Assembly (NCBI GenBank): GCA_030068145.1 | Contig: JAPJBO010000701.1 | Coordinates: 58,793 to 122,792 of the forward strand | Direction of reading: 5' to 3' | Length of the DNA: 64,000 bases | DNA from: Diplonema papillatum | Lineage: Eukaryota; Euglenozoa; Diplonemea; Diplonemida; Diplonemidae | Shown here: positions 27,770 to 38,100 of the stretch, piece after piece | Layout of the letters: each line of letters starts with the position of its first letter | Numbering within the stretch: position 1 is the stretch's first letter | The notes under the pieces: model-generated | Database searches by the model: none | What the model was told of the DNA's origin: nothing | Seen by the model: only the letters and a program-made list of their open reading frames with translations | Translations under genes and position numbers: made by a program

Positions 27770-27804
27770 ATTTCTTGTCTGCGGCCCTGCCGCAGGCAAG
27801 AAAT
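27770..27804 (+). other. 16-bp stem / 3-nt loop hairpin
   Basis: ATTTCTTGTCTGCGGC (27770–27785), loop CCT, GCCGCAGGCAAGAAAT (27789–27804), with a single G·U pair in the RNA. It lies about 170 bp after the duplicated 3' end and could be an RNA 3' structure or a tiny fold-back. No function shown. Confidence 0.6.
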
Positions 27805-28947
27805 CGATAAAGAGCCGCAAGGAGCACATAACATAGATCATCTGTTTGGTTGTCTCCACGCGTAAAAGGGGCGGTGTGCCGAGCCTTCGTGAGTTCGGGC
27901 GCGGCACCGCAGCTCTCACTTCGTTTGTTTTAGACTTAGATACACCGTAGATATCCACACCCACGCATTCAACGAAAAGGATCCGACGCTTCCATTTCCT
28001 TGCTTCTCCCTTCCCATCCATTATAACTTAATAGTGTAAGCCGCAAGCCGAGGAGTCTTCACGAAAATGCGGCGGACGGATTCGGTCAGTGCTCGTGCTC
28101 TGTTATTGTTGAAAGCATAGCACCTTCTTCTTGTTCTGCCCGAGCAGTTTCAAAGGAGACGCAGGCGGAAAGAAGTGCGGAAACCATACCTGGTACTTCC
28201 AGTGGCAGTTCGCTTCCTGGGAGCTCGTATTAGCAAATTGCACCTTGGCGGGGCATCCACTTGCACGTCTCGCTCGGGCAAACGTACATCAGTCAGCGGG
28301 CATACCTCAGCAAGTACATCAGTCGTGTGTCGAGCTGTGTCCAGCGGCAACAGCGGGCATACCTCAGCAAGTACATCAGGATAAAGATCTGCGAAATCAT
28401 AATACTCGAGATTGTTTCGTGCGTATTAGGGACGAAGGCTAGAGGGGAGAACCAATACAAGCTATTGGGCCAGTCGCAGGTTCCAAATTGAGGCTGTACG
28501 GTACGTTGCTTCAACGATGGTCCAAAGGTGCAGTAACCGGTGCTGTGTACTGCTAGTGTGTGACTGTTGTAACGTAGCACTACTACTGGGCCCTCAGCCG
28601 TCGCATCATTCTGTGCTTTTTTTTTTTTGGCTGCTCGGACTTACCAGACCCATATATAAGCCACTGCTTACGGATGGTGCAACTCGTAGGCTCCTCGAGT
28701 ATTTGCGTATGCAGCAAAACCGGCAGGCGCCTCGTGCGCGCCGGTTGATCGGGTTCCCACCTGCAAATTTAAGGAATTCTGTTCGGAACAACCAAAACAC
28801 GCTGCCACAACTTTTAGCCTGTACAACATTGAAGGGCAACCCGCAAGATTGTTAGTGCTAAACAAACGACAGTTTGGGGCCTCACGAACCCCCAGTAGGC
28901 AAGGCGACACAAAGGGTTGGAAAAGAGGAGTTCTCGTTGAGAGACCG
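27805..28947. other. Intergenic region with a short direct repeat
   Basis: CAGCGGGCATACCTCAGCAA occurs at about 28295 and 28350, followed in both copies by GTACATCAG. Otherwise no gene or element recognised. A T-run with downstream CCCATATATAAGCC near 28650 could be a TATA-like promoter of the ankyrin gene, unproven. Confidence 0.4.
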
Positions 28948-30363
28948 ATGCCGGGGACCCGGAATGCTTTGTCCCGCGAGGATTATGGGAAGACGCCGCT
29001 CGGCATCGCCAGCGAGCGTGGGCACCTGCACGTCGTCTGCGGCCTGCTGCTCCGCCGGGCCGACGTCGACGGCCGGCAGGCCGGGGGGCAGACCGCACTG
29101 ATGCTGGCGGGCGGCCGCGGGCACGCGCTCGTCGTGCAGTACCTGCTGGGGGCCGGGGCCAACGTGCACGCCACCGACGACAGCCAAAAAAACTCTCTCG
29201 GCGCAGCATGCGCGGGGAGAAGCTGCAGCGCGGACGGGTATCCACCGTCCGACACGTCAGCAGCGCAACTACTCCTGGCGGCCGGCGCCCAAGTGACGTG
29301 TGATGTGTCCGACGACAACGCGTTGCTGTCGGCGTGTGAGGGGGGGGATGCGATCCTAGCCGACCACCTCCTGAAGACTGGCGCCGACGTGAACACGAGG
29401 GACGGCCACCATGCCACCCTCCTGATGAACGCGGCGGACCGAGGGCACTTCTCCGTGGTCGAAGTGCTCCTGCGGCACCGAGCCGACGCGGCGAAAACAG
29501 ACGACGAGGGAGCCACGGCGCTTGTTTTCGCAGTTTGCAACTCGGCGGAGGCCCCGCGGGCCCACCGGGGCCTCAAGCGCACGCACGCCTGCATGCTGGC
29601 GGGTGGGACCGTGCGCCCGCGGCTGCGCACGGCTTCGAGCGCACCGTGGGCGGTCTCGCGGCTGTTGGAGTCGGGCTGCGGGGCAAACCGCGCGGACGGC
29701 GACGGCTGGACGCCGCTCATGTACGCGAGCGCGGTGACGCAGCCTAGCGCGGCGGTCGCGAGCCTCCTCTTGGACGCGGGCGCGAACGTCCACGCGACGA
29801 ACACCGGCGGGGGCTCCGCCCTGATGCACGCGAGCCTCGCCGGGAGCTGCGGCGTCGTTTCCCTGCTGCTGGAAAGAGGCGCTTCCCTTGAGGCCCGTTC
29901 CGATGCAGGGTTGACCCCGCTGGCCCTCGCGTCGCTTGCCGGATGCGAGGGTGTCGGTTCGCTCCTTCTCGAGAGAGGGGCAGACCCCGACGTCACCGGC
30001 GAAGACGGGTGGTCGCCGTTGATGCACGCGTGCCGGCAAAGCTGCGTGCGGTTAGCTCTGCGGCTGATCGAGGCGTCTGCGGATGTGTACAAAGCGAACG
30101 AGGCGGGCACGACGGCGCTGCACATCGCGGCTCGCTGCTGCCCCGACGCCGTGGTTTTGCGGCTGCTGCAAGTCGGCGCAGAAGCTGACTCGATGGACTC
30201 CACGGGGAAGACAGCCATCGACTACGCTCACAGCGCCCGTGTCGCCGCCGTCATCGACGAGCACCACGCCTCACTTGCCGCTGCATACCCATACAACGCA
30301 TTCCCCAAGTTCACCTCACAGTCGTGTTATACCAGGAGCAAAATCGGCACTAATTACCAGTAG
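28948..30363 (+). CDS. Ankyrin-repeat protein
   Basis: 472 codons from ATG 28948 to TAG. Nearly the whole protein is ankyrin repeats, about ten to eleven, seen as G-x-TPL/TAL-x-x-A … G-H-x-x-V-x-x-L-L-x-x-G-A-(D/N)-V units. Examples are YGKTPLGIASERGHLHVV, GQTALMLAGGRGHALVVQYL, GWTPLMYASAV, GLTPLALASLAGCEGV and GTTALHIAARCC. One unit near 29540–29640 is interrupted by a ~35-residue Arg/Ala-rich loop (APRAHRGLKRTHACMLAGG). Ankyrin stacks mediate protein binding; no enzymatic domain is attached. The frame is open back to a TTG at 28849, so an upstream exon cannot be excluded. The C-terminal ~30 residues are non-repeat. High GC, like the other host-like genes. Confidence 0.85.
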   Translation: MPGTRNALSREDYGKTPLGIASERGHLHVVCGLLLRRADVDGRQAGGQTALMLAGGRGHALVVQYLLGAGANVHATDDSQKNSLGAACAGRSCSADGYPPSDTSAAQLLLAAGAQVTCDVSDDNALLSACEGGDAILADHLLKTGADVNTRDGHHATLLMNAADRGHFSVVEVLLRHRADAAKTDDEGATALVFAVCNSAEAPRAHRGLKRTHACMLAGGTVRPRLRTASSAPWAVSRLLESGCGANRADGDGWTPLMYASAVTQPSAAVASLLLDAGANVHATNTGGGSALMHASLAGSCGVVSLLLERGASLEARSDAGLTPLALASLAGCEGVGSLLLERGADPDVTGEDGWSPLMHACRQSCVRLALRLIEASADVYKANEAGTTALHIAARCCPDAVVLRLLQVGAEADSMDSTGKTAIDYAHSARVAAVIDEHHASLAAAYPYNAFPKFTSQSCYTRSKIGTNYQ

Positions 30364-31328
30364 CAACCCCGAGGTGAATGTGCCTTCAACGCACCGATGG
30401 CGATGCGGCCACCGTGGTCCAGTCGTCTACTTTGCCTCTTGAAGAAAAGCAAAGAAGATGTTGACTTCTGTACCAAATCTTCGCCGAGTTCCACTTCGTC
30501 CGGCGTTGCAAACCTGAACGTAACAACAGTCGTCAGCCATTCTTTCGCTACCGTCGCAGTCTTCTTCACTGCTTTCTTTCTATCTCGCAACGTCGGCCAG
30601 GGCCAAGATCAACAAGTAGGTGCCGCGCCCTCCTTCGCTAAAAAGTCCGTTGAGGGCACTCGAGCTCCGCTTCGGCGAACGGCAACTTTCAAATTCACAT
30701 CCAGATCCGCGTCTCCAACCGGGTCTACATGAGTCCGAATAAACCGGCGGGCGTAACGCACTGAGGAGCCTTATTGTTCCGAGGGTTTGAGCCTTATGGC
30801 CAGCTCCTGCGGTTACCTCCTGGTTCCGGCTTCATTCGAAAGAGTGGAGTTGAATCAGGAGAAACCCGGATGTGGATTTGGAAAAACAATGAAAGAGGGC
30901 TGCCTGATTACCAGCTCTGTCAAGTCAAAGGGCGCGGGCCTCCGGGGACAGGGACGGGGTTAGTCCCGCCTTAGCAGTCCCAGGGCCTCTCCCCATCCAC
31001 CTGTATGTGTTCTCGTGGTCACCGCTACCGCGCTGACCTTTCCCGAGAACACATGAAAGCAAGTCAAAGGTGGCACGGTGACCGCGGGAGCGGAAGTTGC
31101 GCCGGGACCTAGGCAACGAGGTCCCCCTGCGCGTAGGGGTCCGCCAGCAGTCCGCCGGACGGCACCCAGCCAGATTCTATGTTCGGCCGCTAGTTCTGGA
31201 CAAGAAGAACTCAGCTTCAGCCTTCTTCGCCAAAAGTCTTTTTTGGGGGCACTCGAAGTTTCTAGACCTCCCCCGATCCGTTCATGCCCAGCCGCTCTTA
31301 GACGAGAAGAAGACAAAGTAATCGCACA
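30364..31328. other. Intergenic region
   Basis: A 111-codon frame at 30397–30732 has one hydrophobic stretch (FATVAVFFTAFFLS) but no other support. The dispersed CGCTACCGCGCTGACC module lies at 30955–31075. The 5' flank of the next gene carries no clear TATA box. Confidence 0.4.
30955..31075 (+). repeat. Dispersed CGCTACCGCGCTGACC repeat, copy 2
   Basis: CGCCTTAGCAGTCCCAGGGC, then ATCCACCTGTATGTGTTCTC, then CGCTACCGCGCTGACCTTTC and GAGAACAC. The same order is found at 45288–45380. It lies about 250 bp upstream of the flavoprotein gene. Confidence 0.8.
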
Positions 31329-32867
31329 ATGACCGCGTTTGCATCCCGGCTGTGCGTGCTCGTGCTCCTGGCCGCGCCGCCCCTCACGCACGCGGCGCTC
31401 CCGTTGGCGAGCATCGCGGTTATCGGCGGCGGGTTCTCCGGCAGCAGCACGGCGTACTACCTCAACAAGCTGTGCGAAGGCTGCTACAACGTCACCGTCT
31501 TCGAAGCGCAGCCGCAGGTCGGCGGCCGGGTCGGGCACGTCGTCCTGCCGAACAGCACCATCGCCGCCAACACGGGCGGGGACGCGTGGTCCGAGTGCAA
31601 CTACTACCTGATGGACCTCATGTACGAGCTTCCGATCCAAAACGACAACGGCGGGTACCCCACGCAGACCGCGGAGCTGTGGGAGGGCCCCGGGAACGGG
31701 TGGCTGCCCCTCCCCGTGAACAAGACACTCGATAAACACGCGTGGTGGGACGCGTTGGCGAGCGTCGTGGACGTGGCCGCCATCCAAGCAGCGCTCACTG
31801 CGAACTACGCAGAGCGCGGGGGTCTGCTCGACGGCAAGCCGTTTGACTCCGTCGCTGAGTTCGCTGCCTACGGGAGGCTGGATGCGTTCAGCAATGTGTC
31901 CATGCATCAAATCCTGACTCGGCAGGGGTTTGACGAACGCATGGTAGCCGACTTGGCGGTTCCCTTGTCGCGTGCGATCTACGACCAGAACCTGTCTCTG
32001 AACGGGTTCGCTGGAATGGCCGTCCTGCTCTCCGCCGCAACGCCTGAATATTCTTCGGTCGGCGGGAACGACCAGGTCGTGAAGTCCCTCCTGGCCGCCG
32101 CCGGGGTGAACCTGCGCGCGGCCACCGCGATCCGCGCCGTGGCGTACACCGATGATCACTCACCGCACCCCGGCAAAACCGAGCTCGGCTCGTCCGCCGC
32201 GGCGGGCACCTTTGCGCTGACCACTTCCGCGAACGAGCTCGGCTCGTCCGCCGCGGCGGGCACCTTTGCGCTGACCACTTCCGCGAACGAAACCCACGAC
32301 GGGTTCGACGTAGTGGTCCTCGCGTCCCCCATCGAAGCGGCCGGGGAGTGGACCGCAACCGGGTTCACGCCCATCGCCTGGTCGTTCCCGCTGCCGCCGT
32401 TGAAAATGCGCACGTACCACCATTGGTACGTCGTCTACGCCATCGCGGAAGCTGCGGACCCGTCGTACTTCGAAACGAGCGGCCCTGTGCCCGACGCCGT
32501 CCTCACGCCCGAGAACACCACCGCCCCCTTCGTGCAGCTCGCGACGCGGTACCAGCTCCCAAGCGGGCTGAAGGCCTTCGAGTTCTTCTCGAACGCGCCG
32601 CTCGACGACAAGCTGAACGACATGTTCACCGGGCTGCAGTGGAACAAAACCATCGTATACCCGGCCACCTTCCCGAATCTCGCCCCGGACCCGGCGAACT
32701 ACCAGCCCAACAAGTTGCACCCGTCGGTGTACTACCCGAACGCCCTCGAGTCAATGGCCGTCGCAATGGAAATAAGCGTCATTGGAGGAAGGAACGCAGC
32801 CATGCAGATACACCGCGACGTCAAAAATCGCCTGAAGCGTGAAAAAAGTGACCACCGTAGTTCATGA
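31329..32867 (+). CDS. Prenylcysteine-oxidase-like flavoprotein
   Basis: 512 codons. A signal peptide (residues 1–22, ending THA) is followed by an FAD-binding Rossmann motif, IAVIGGGFSGSSTAYYL, and the GG-motif (EAQPQVGGRVG). The C-terminal half matches the prenylcysteine lyase family (HHWYVVYAIAEAADPSYF; a YP … LHPSVYYPNALESMAVAMEISVIGGRNAAM ending typical of the family). Animal and plant members oxidise farnesyl- or geranylgeranyl-cysteine released from degraded prenylated proteins, in lysosome or secretory compartments; the signal peptide and N-x-S/T sites agree. Length is close to the ~500 residues usual for the family. Residues from about 285 carry an exact-looking 18-residue tandem duplication (54 bp). 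No intron is needed. Start chosen at the first ATG, which gives the complete signal peptide. Confidence 0.85.
   Translation: MTAFASRLCVLVLLAAPPLTHAALPLASIAVIGGGFSGSSTAYYLNKLCEGCYNVTVFEAQPQVGGRVGHVVLPNSTIAANTGGDAWSECNYYLMDLMYELPIQNDNGGYPTQTAELWEGPGNGWLPLPVNKTLDKHAWWDALASVVDVAAIQAALTANYAERGGLLDGKPFDSVAEFAAYGRLDAFSNVSMHQILTRQGFDERMVADLAVPLSRAIYDQNLSLNGFAGMAVLLSAATPEYSSVGGNDQVVKSLLAAAGVNLRAATAIRAVAYTDDHSPHPGKTELGSSAAAGTFALTTSANELGSSAAAGTFALTTSANETHDGFDVVVLASPIEAAGEWTATGFTPIAWSFPLPPLKMRTYHHWYVVYAIAEAADPSYFETSGPVPDAVLTPENTTAPFVQLATRYQLPSGLKAFEFFSNAPLDDKLNDMFTGLQWNKTIVYPATFPNLAPDPANYQPNKLHPSVYYPNALESMAVAMEISVIGGRNAAMQIHRDVKNRLKREKSDHRSS
32181..32288 (+). repeat. In-frame 54-bp tandem duplication in the flavoprotein gene
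   Basis: Units 32181–32234 and 32235–32288 both encode ELGSSAAAGTFALTTSAN. They lie on a surface-loop-like stretch between the two halves of the protein and are virtually identical, so the duplication is recent. Confidence 0.92.
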
Positions 32868-32985
32868 ACGTGACGAAAGCAAAACAAGAGAGCCGGATAT
32901 GGTTATGCTGCACTTGATTGACAACTTGGCCGGTGGTTTGACCAGGGCAGCTGGCTTGCCGGTGTTCAGACTTCTACCTCCCGGT

Positions 32986-33152
32986 CTACACGGCGAACTC
33001 CAGCAACTTTTGCTCGAGTGAAACCAGGCTCTCCAAAGCGGGTGTGCCACGCCCGGAAATAGGGTGTGCACGCCCTATTTTCGGGTGTGGTCACACCCGC
33101 ACTTGAGGCCGGAATTTAGCTCGAGCAAAAGTTGCTGGACTTCACCGTGTAG
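32986..33152. mobile_element. 167-bp MITE-like inverted repeat element
   Basis: Ends CTACACGGCGAACTCCAGCA and its inverse (33 bp, two mismatches). Inside are palindromic GCGGGTGTG…CACACCCGC blocks. No target duplication is evident. It lies just 3' of the flavoprotein gene. Confidence 0.7.
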
Positions 33153-34077
33153 GCGAAAACGAACCTCAACTTGCACTTGTTTGACAACTTAGCCGATGTG
33201 TTCACTAGGCTGGCTTCAGTTTTTCTATCTCTCTCTATCGAACCCCGGTCTAGTCAAAACGCACTTCAAGAGTATTGGAACAAGTCAAAACCACTGCTCG
33301 GGTGAAACGCCGCCTGAATGATGTTCCGAAGCAGTGACGTTTCCCTGAGGGGAAAATCTGCAACCTCGGTCAAAAAAAAAAAAAACGTCTAGTAGTAGTA
33401 CCTTCCCGTTTGATGAACACCACCGCTCCGAGAACCGGCTTTAGCCATGCGAACCGAAAGACGACGCGGCAGTGGCTTGAAAATGAAGGAGATCGGAAGT
33501 CCCAGCGTAAACACCAAACGAAGCACGCGAACCTGTCTCGAATAAACCTTTCGCTTCCGAGCAGATCACCAGGCATGGCAAACTCCACACCTTTGTTTGG
33601 CTGCGAAACCAGTCATCCATGCGCTTTCCCTCTGCCTAAACGCTTACAAGACTATCCCCGAACCTTGCTGTCCCGTCTGCCTGTTGTGTCGTTGTGCTTT
33701 GAACCGAAGCACGAAACAGAGTCGAGGCCAAACATCCGTCAGACATCAGACTTGTACCGGACTTGCTGCAGATCCAGACTGCCGGTGTGCTGTAAATTAC
33801 ATGCTGCACAGAATCGCAACACCACGATTCTGTCCACTCTGTCCTCCTGCCTTTGCCTCTATTCAACTCGCGTGCGCACTCGCCTCGCCCGCTCACCTCT
33901 CCAGTGCCTTCTTTTTGTCCATTCGACTCGTACGCACAGCGCAGCATCGCTGGGCAATCGGAGCCTTGAAAGGGGATTTGATGAAGATGCGTAAAGACGA
34001 TTTCGCAGCAGTCGCCAGGCTTTGCACACTGGCATGGTGTGTTGCGCACATGTCATTCGAAGACCACTCTTGCAGGG
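33153..34077. other. Gene-free region
   Basis: Overlapping short frames on both strands at 33410–34050 show no consistent coding pattern. Nothing recognised. Confidence 0.35.
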
Positions 34078-34128
34078 GCAGCCCCGCGATGCCGCGGGCG
34101 CGGAGCGTCCTGCGGGTCCTCCCGCTGC
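34078..34128 (+). pseudogene. Fragment of the 5' end of the 35.1-kb gene (oldest copy)
   Basis: GCGATGCCGCGGGCGCGGAG and the following 30 bp match codons near 35235 of the intact gene, then break at CCTCCCGCTG. Confidence 0.7.
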
Positions 34129-34136
34129 TTCACCTT

Positions 34137-34620
34137 ACTCCAGCCATGCGGTGGACAGGAGCGGCGGACGAGAGCGACGGATAGGAGCCAGGGCTTTATC
34201 AGTCAGTGAATAGAGCTGGACCCCTCAAAACCGAAGTCAACAGAATCCTAGAAAACCCCCTGCAATCCTGCGGTCCTGCAAAAAGAAGCACCTGCACTCC
34301 CGTGGGCGCACCAACAATTCTGTATCCTTCCCCACCGAAAACAGGCAAAGTCACCCCAGCACTCCCTCTTTCCATAAATGTAGGCCAATGCCGTTCCCAG
34401 AGCTTCCCGAGCCGAAGGCCATAGTGTCCTGCGGGTCCTCCCGCTGGTAGACTCCGCGCTGTGGCGGCGCCAGCGGCTGCAAGGCGCGGGCGGCCGTCAG
34501 CAAGTTCGCCGCCCCGGCCGTGGCGAGCCCTGCTGCCGCAGCCGCCGCTCTGGGGCACTGTCCCCCCAGCCCCAGCCCCGGGGCGTCCGACCCCGCGGCG
34601 CTGCAGCCCTTCGTTGCACC
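34137..34620 (+). pseudogene. Broken duplicate of the promoter and 5' end of the 35.1-kb gene
   Basis: From CTCCAGCCATGCGG onward it parallels 34868–35425: the same CAGTGAATAGAGC block, TCCATAAATGTAGGCCAATG start context (ATG 34388, counterpart of 35140) and downstream GCCCCAGCCCCGGGGCGTCC. Deletions shift the frame, giving a stop after about 20 codons, so it encodes no protein. Confidence 0.85.
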
Positions 34621-35139
34621 TTAGGCAAAATCCTTCGCTTCCTTTCACCTCCCGAGCAAAGCAATGGCGGCACAGGGGGGGTTCAAGGTCCCATGGAATT
34701 GCAGCGTTGCCTGTGCCGTGTTGCACCACGGTTGCTGTCAGGTCTCCTTCCCATCCCCAGGGGCTGCATAGATTTGCCTGGTTCTGTATTTCACGGCCCA
34801 TCACGGTGGGGGGTTCGGGGTTCTTTGGGCAGCAGCAAGATCAGCAGCTTCCCGGCTTCACTTTTACTCCAGCCATGCGGCGCGCGGCAACCGGACAGGA
34901 GCGGTGGACGAGAACGACGGACACAAGCATATGAGCGAGACTTTATTAATCAGTGAATAGAGCCGGACCTCTCAAAAGCCGAATATCAAGAATCCTAGAC
35001 TAAAACCCTGTCAATCCTCGATTTCCGCAAAAAAAAACACCCACCCATTTTCCGTACCTTTTCCATCGAAAACAGGCAAAATCTTGGCAGACACCTCTGA
35101 TTCCCCGCCCGTCTCCCCTCTTTCCATAAATGTAGGCCA
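34621..35139 (+). promoter_or_regulatory. 5' flank of the large gene, shared with its broken duplicate
   Basis: 34868–35139 is conserved with 34137–34387, including TTTATTAATCAGTGAATAGAG and CCTCTTTCCATAAATGTAGG immediately before the start. No TATA box is evident. The region probably holds the promoter and 5' UTR, judged by position and by duplication as a unit. Confidence 0.4.
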
Positions 35140-38100
35140 ATGCCGCTCCCAGAGCTTCCCGCCCCGGCGGCGTCGGGTGACGAGCCGAAGGCTGCGCCGC
35201 GGGCCGTGGTTGAAAGCGGCAGGCCGTGCAGCCATGCGATGCCGCGGGCGCGGAGCGTCCTGCGGGTCCTCCCGCTGGTGGACTCTGCGCTGCGGCGGCG
35301 CCGGCAGCAAGGCGCGGTGGCCGCCCGCAAGTTCGCCCCGGTGGTAAGCGCTGCTGCCGCCGTGGGGAACTGTCCCCCTAGCCCCAGCCCCGGGGCGTCC
35401 GACCCCGCGGCGCTGCAGCCCTTCGGCCGCCTGAAGCTGCCCGCCGTGGCCAAGGCGCGCGGCGACTCGAACGCAGGGGAGCAGCGGCGCCCAGCCGTCG
35501 TCGTCGTCGACTTGGCGCGGCAGGGCTTGGCGGCGGAGGACTTCCCCCGGGTCTGCTACTCGTTGCAGGGCGTCCCGGCAACAGAGGAAGTTCACGTGCA
35601 GCTGGGCTCGATCTTTCTCCCCAGGGCCGGCGTGGCCGCGTTGAAGAAGGTGGTCGCAGACCCGGCCACCGGTGTGACCCGCGTCCTCTTCGACAGCCGC
35701 GCCGGGCTGCCGGCTGCATCGCGGAACGAGCTCAACGCCGCCATGGCGGAGAAGGCGCAACTCCGCCGTGAGAAGCGCGCGCACGGCTACTGCACGGGAA
35801 CGGCGGGGGCGCTCCGCCACAGCAGGAAGCACGGCGAACCCGCACAGGGCACACCCGCGGGGTGCCTGATGGACGGTGGTTCCTCCGAGTGCCAGCATGG
35901 CTACTACACGGGTACGACGCGGGTGCCTCGCCACAGCAGGCACGGCGAACCCGCACAGGGCGTACCCGCAGGAAGCCTGATCGCCGGGGACAGCGGTTCC
36001 CCCGAGTGCCAGCACGGCTACTATACAGGAACAGCGCCGGCGCCTCGCCACAGCAGACACTGCGAGCCTGCACATGACGCCGGAGGCAGTTCCGGCGTGC
36101 GCCAGCGCGGCTGCGACGGCAGTAGTGAGGAGGACGGCGGGCCGCCGGGGGACCGACCCGAAACAGAGGAAACGTCCAACCGCCGGCCGGGCGACGCGTC
36201 CAGCAGCAGCGCGTCGTGGACAGCGTCGTCGACGGACCGAAGCGGCGCCGACCCGCCGGGATCCGGCGGGTTGCTTGCCGGCGGTCGGGGCAGCACCCCC
36301 CGCAGCGAAGGGTCCGTCGGCTCCGGAAGCTCGGTTTCCGGTTGCCCGCGAGAAGGCAGCCGCCAAAGGCCGCCGTTTGACGGGGAAAGCAGCGACCCCG
36401 AAGCCTGCCGGAAGGAAGCGCGGCGCGGCGAAACCAGTGTTGCCGCGCCGCCGCTGCACGCTGGGGCAACCAGCCGCCCCGGGCTGCTGTTTGACGGAGA
36501 AAGCAGCGGCCCCGAAGCCTGCCGGAAGGAAGCGAGGCGTGGCGAAACCAGCGTTTCCGCCCTGTTGCTGACTGACGCGGCGACCAGCCGGCCCGGGTTC
36601 CGAACCTGGACGGAAGCGAGGCGCGCCGGCGCCCTGGAAGCCGGGCGCCGGGACACGCGGCGGGAGTGCCGCCGCCAGGAATCATCGGCGCGGTGGGGGC
36701 TCGCCACCCTCGAAGCGGCCGCCCGCCGCCGGATCGCGGCGGCCCGCCTGCGCGGCTCCGCCGCCGCAGGCGCGGCCGCCGACCGCGCCGCGGCGGCGGC
36801 GGCGGTGGCGCGGCGGCTGGCGGCGCTCGCGCTGGGCGAGGCGGACGCCCGCGGCTGCTTGGACACCCGGTACTGGGGGGAGTGCGCGGGGTTCCTCAGG
36901 GTGGCAGAGGGCCTCCGGCGGGGCTGGGTGGCCGGGATCGAGGTGGCGGTGCGCAAGCTGCTCAGCCGGAAGCGGCGCGCGTGCTGGAAGCGGTGCGACC
37001 GGCGGCGGAGGGAGCGCGAGGCGTCCGACGAGAAGGGCAAGTCCGCAGTGCTCCTGCGGGAGCGGCAGGGCCGGACGAGGGTCGTCGAGGAGATGCTGCT
37101 GGCGCGGGGGATGGTGCGGGAGCAGGCCCTGGAAGAGGGGATGGTGGTGAACAACCTCCTGGCGGAGCATCGCGCGCGCGAGGAGGAGGAGAAGCGGCGG
37201 ATCGCCGCGCGTGAGCAGGAGATCGAGAAGGAGGCCCAGGCGGCCGAGGAGGCCGCCCGGCAGGAGAAGCGGCACCAGGCCCTGCAGCAGCACGGCCAGC
37301 GGCAGTACTTCGTCTCGGTGGAGGACCGCGCCCGCCGCGCGGTCGACCACGCGAAGACCGGCAAGGAGGCGTGCGTGCGCGCCAGCCTGGAGGCGATCGA
37401 GGCCGCGTACCGGATCCTCTCCCTCGCGAAGAAGACCGCCGGTGCCGCGGTGCGGCACTACAACGCGACCATCCTCACGCCGCCGGCGGTGTGGCTCCGG
37501 GGAACCGACCTGCCGTGCGACCCGGCGATCGTGTTCTTCCAAGGTGAGGCGCAGGCCCTGGTCCGCCCGGGCCACCGGCTCTGCAGCGAGATGCCCGTCG
37601 AATGGCTCGCGCAGTGGTCGGCCGCGAAGCACGAGGTCGAACGCTGCGTCGCGGCGGTCGCCGACGCGAAGAAAGCCGTGAAGCGGCTCCTCGTACCGCT
37701 TCTCGCGGCGGCTGGGCAGGCGCTGGCGGCCGCCGGCTTCGCGGCGTGCGCGTGGTGCGACGAGCTGCAGGCCGAGGCCGACGACTGGACACGCGGCGGG
37801 AAGGACTGCTACACGGAGCTGCGGCTCCCGGCGTCGAAGCAGGCCATTGCCCGCTGGAAGACCGACGTGCAGGGCGGGTTCGTTGGCGCGAGGGTTGCCA
37901 CGCCCGTGGTCGCCAACCGCAGCATCCTCCAAAAGTCCCCCGACGACCCGGCGGCTCTCGCGGCCAAGCGCGCCGACCCAGACGCCGCGCTGCTTGCTGA
38001 AGAGTCGAAGGCAGTCTCGCGCCCCCTCCTGCACCTGGACACCCCGTTCGCAACCGTCGGCTCCGGGACGCCCGAGCTCACCCTCGTGCTCCCGAAGGAG

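Noticed and set aside
30397..30732. Small frame with one hydrophobic segment after the ankyrin gene
   Set aside because: No start context, repeats or similarity; kept only as a note.
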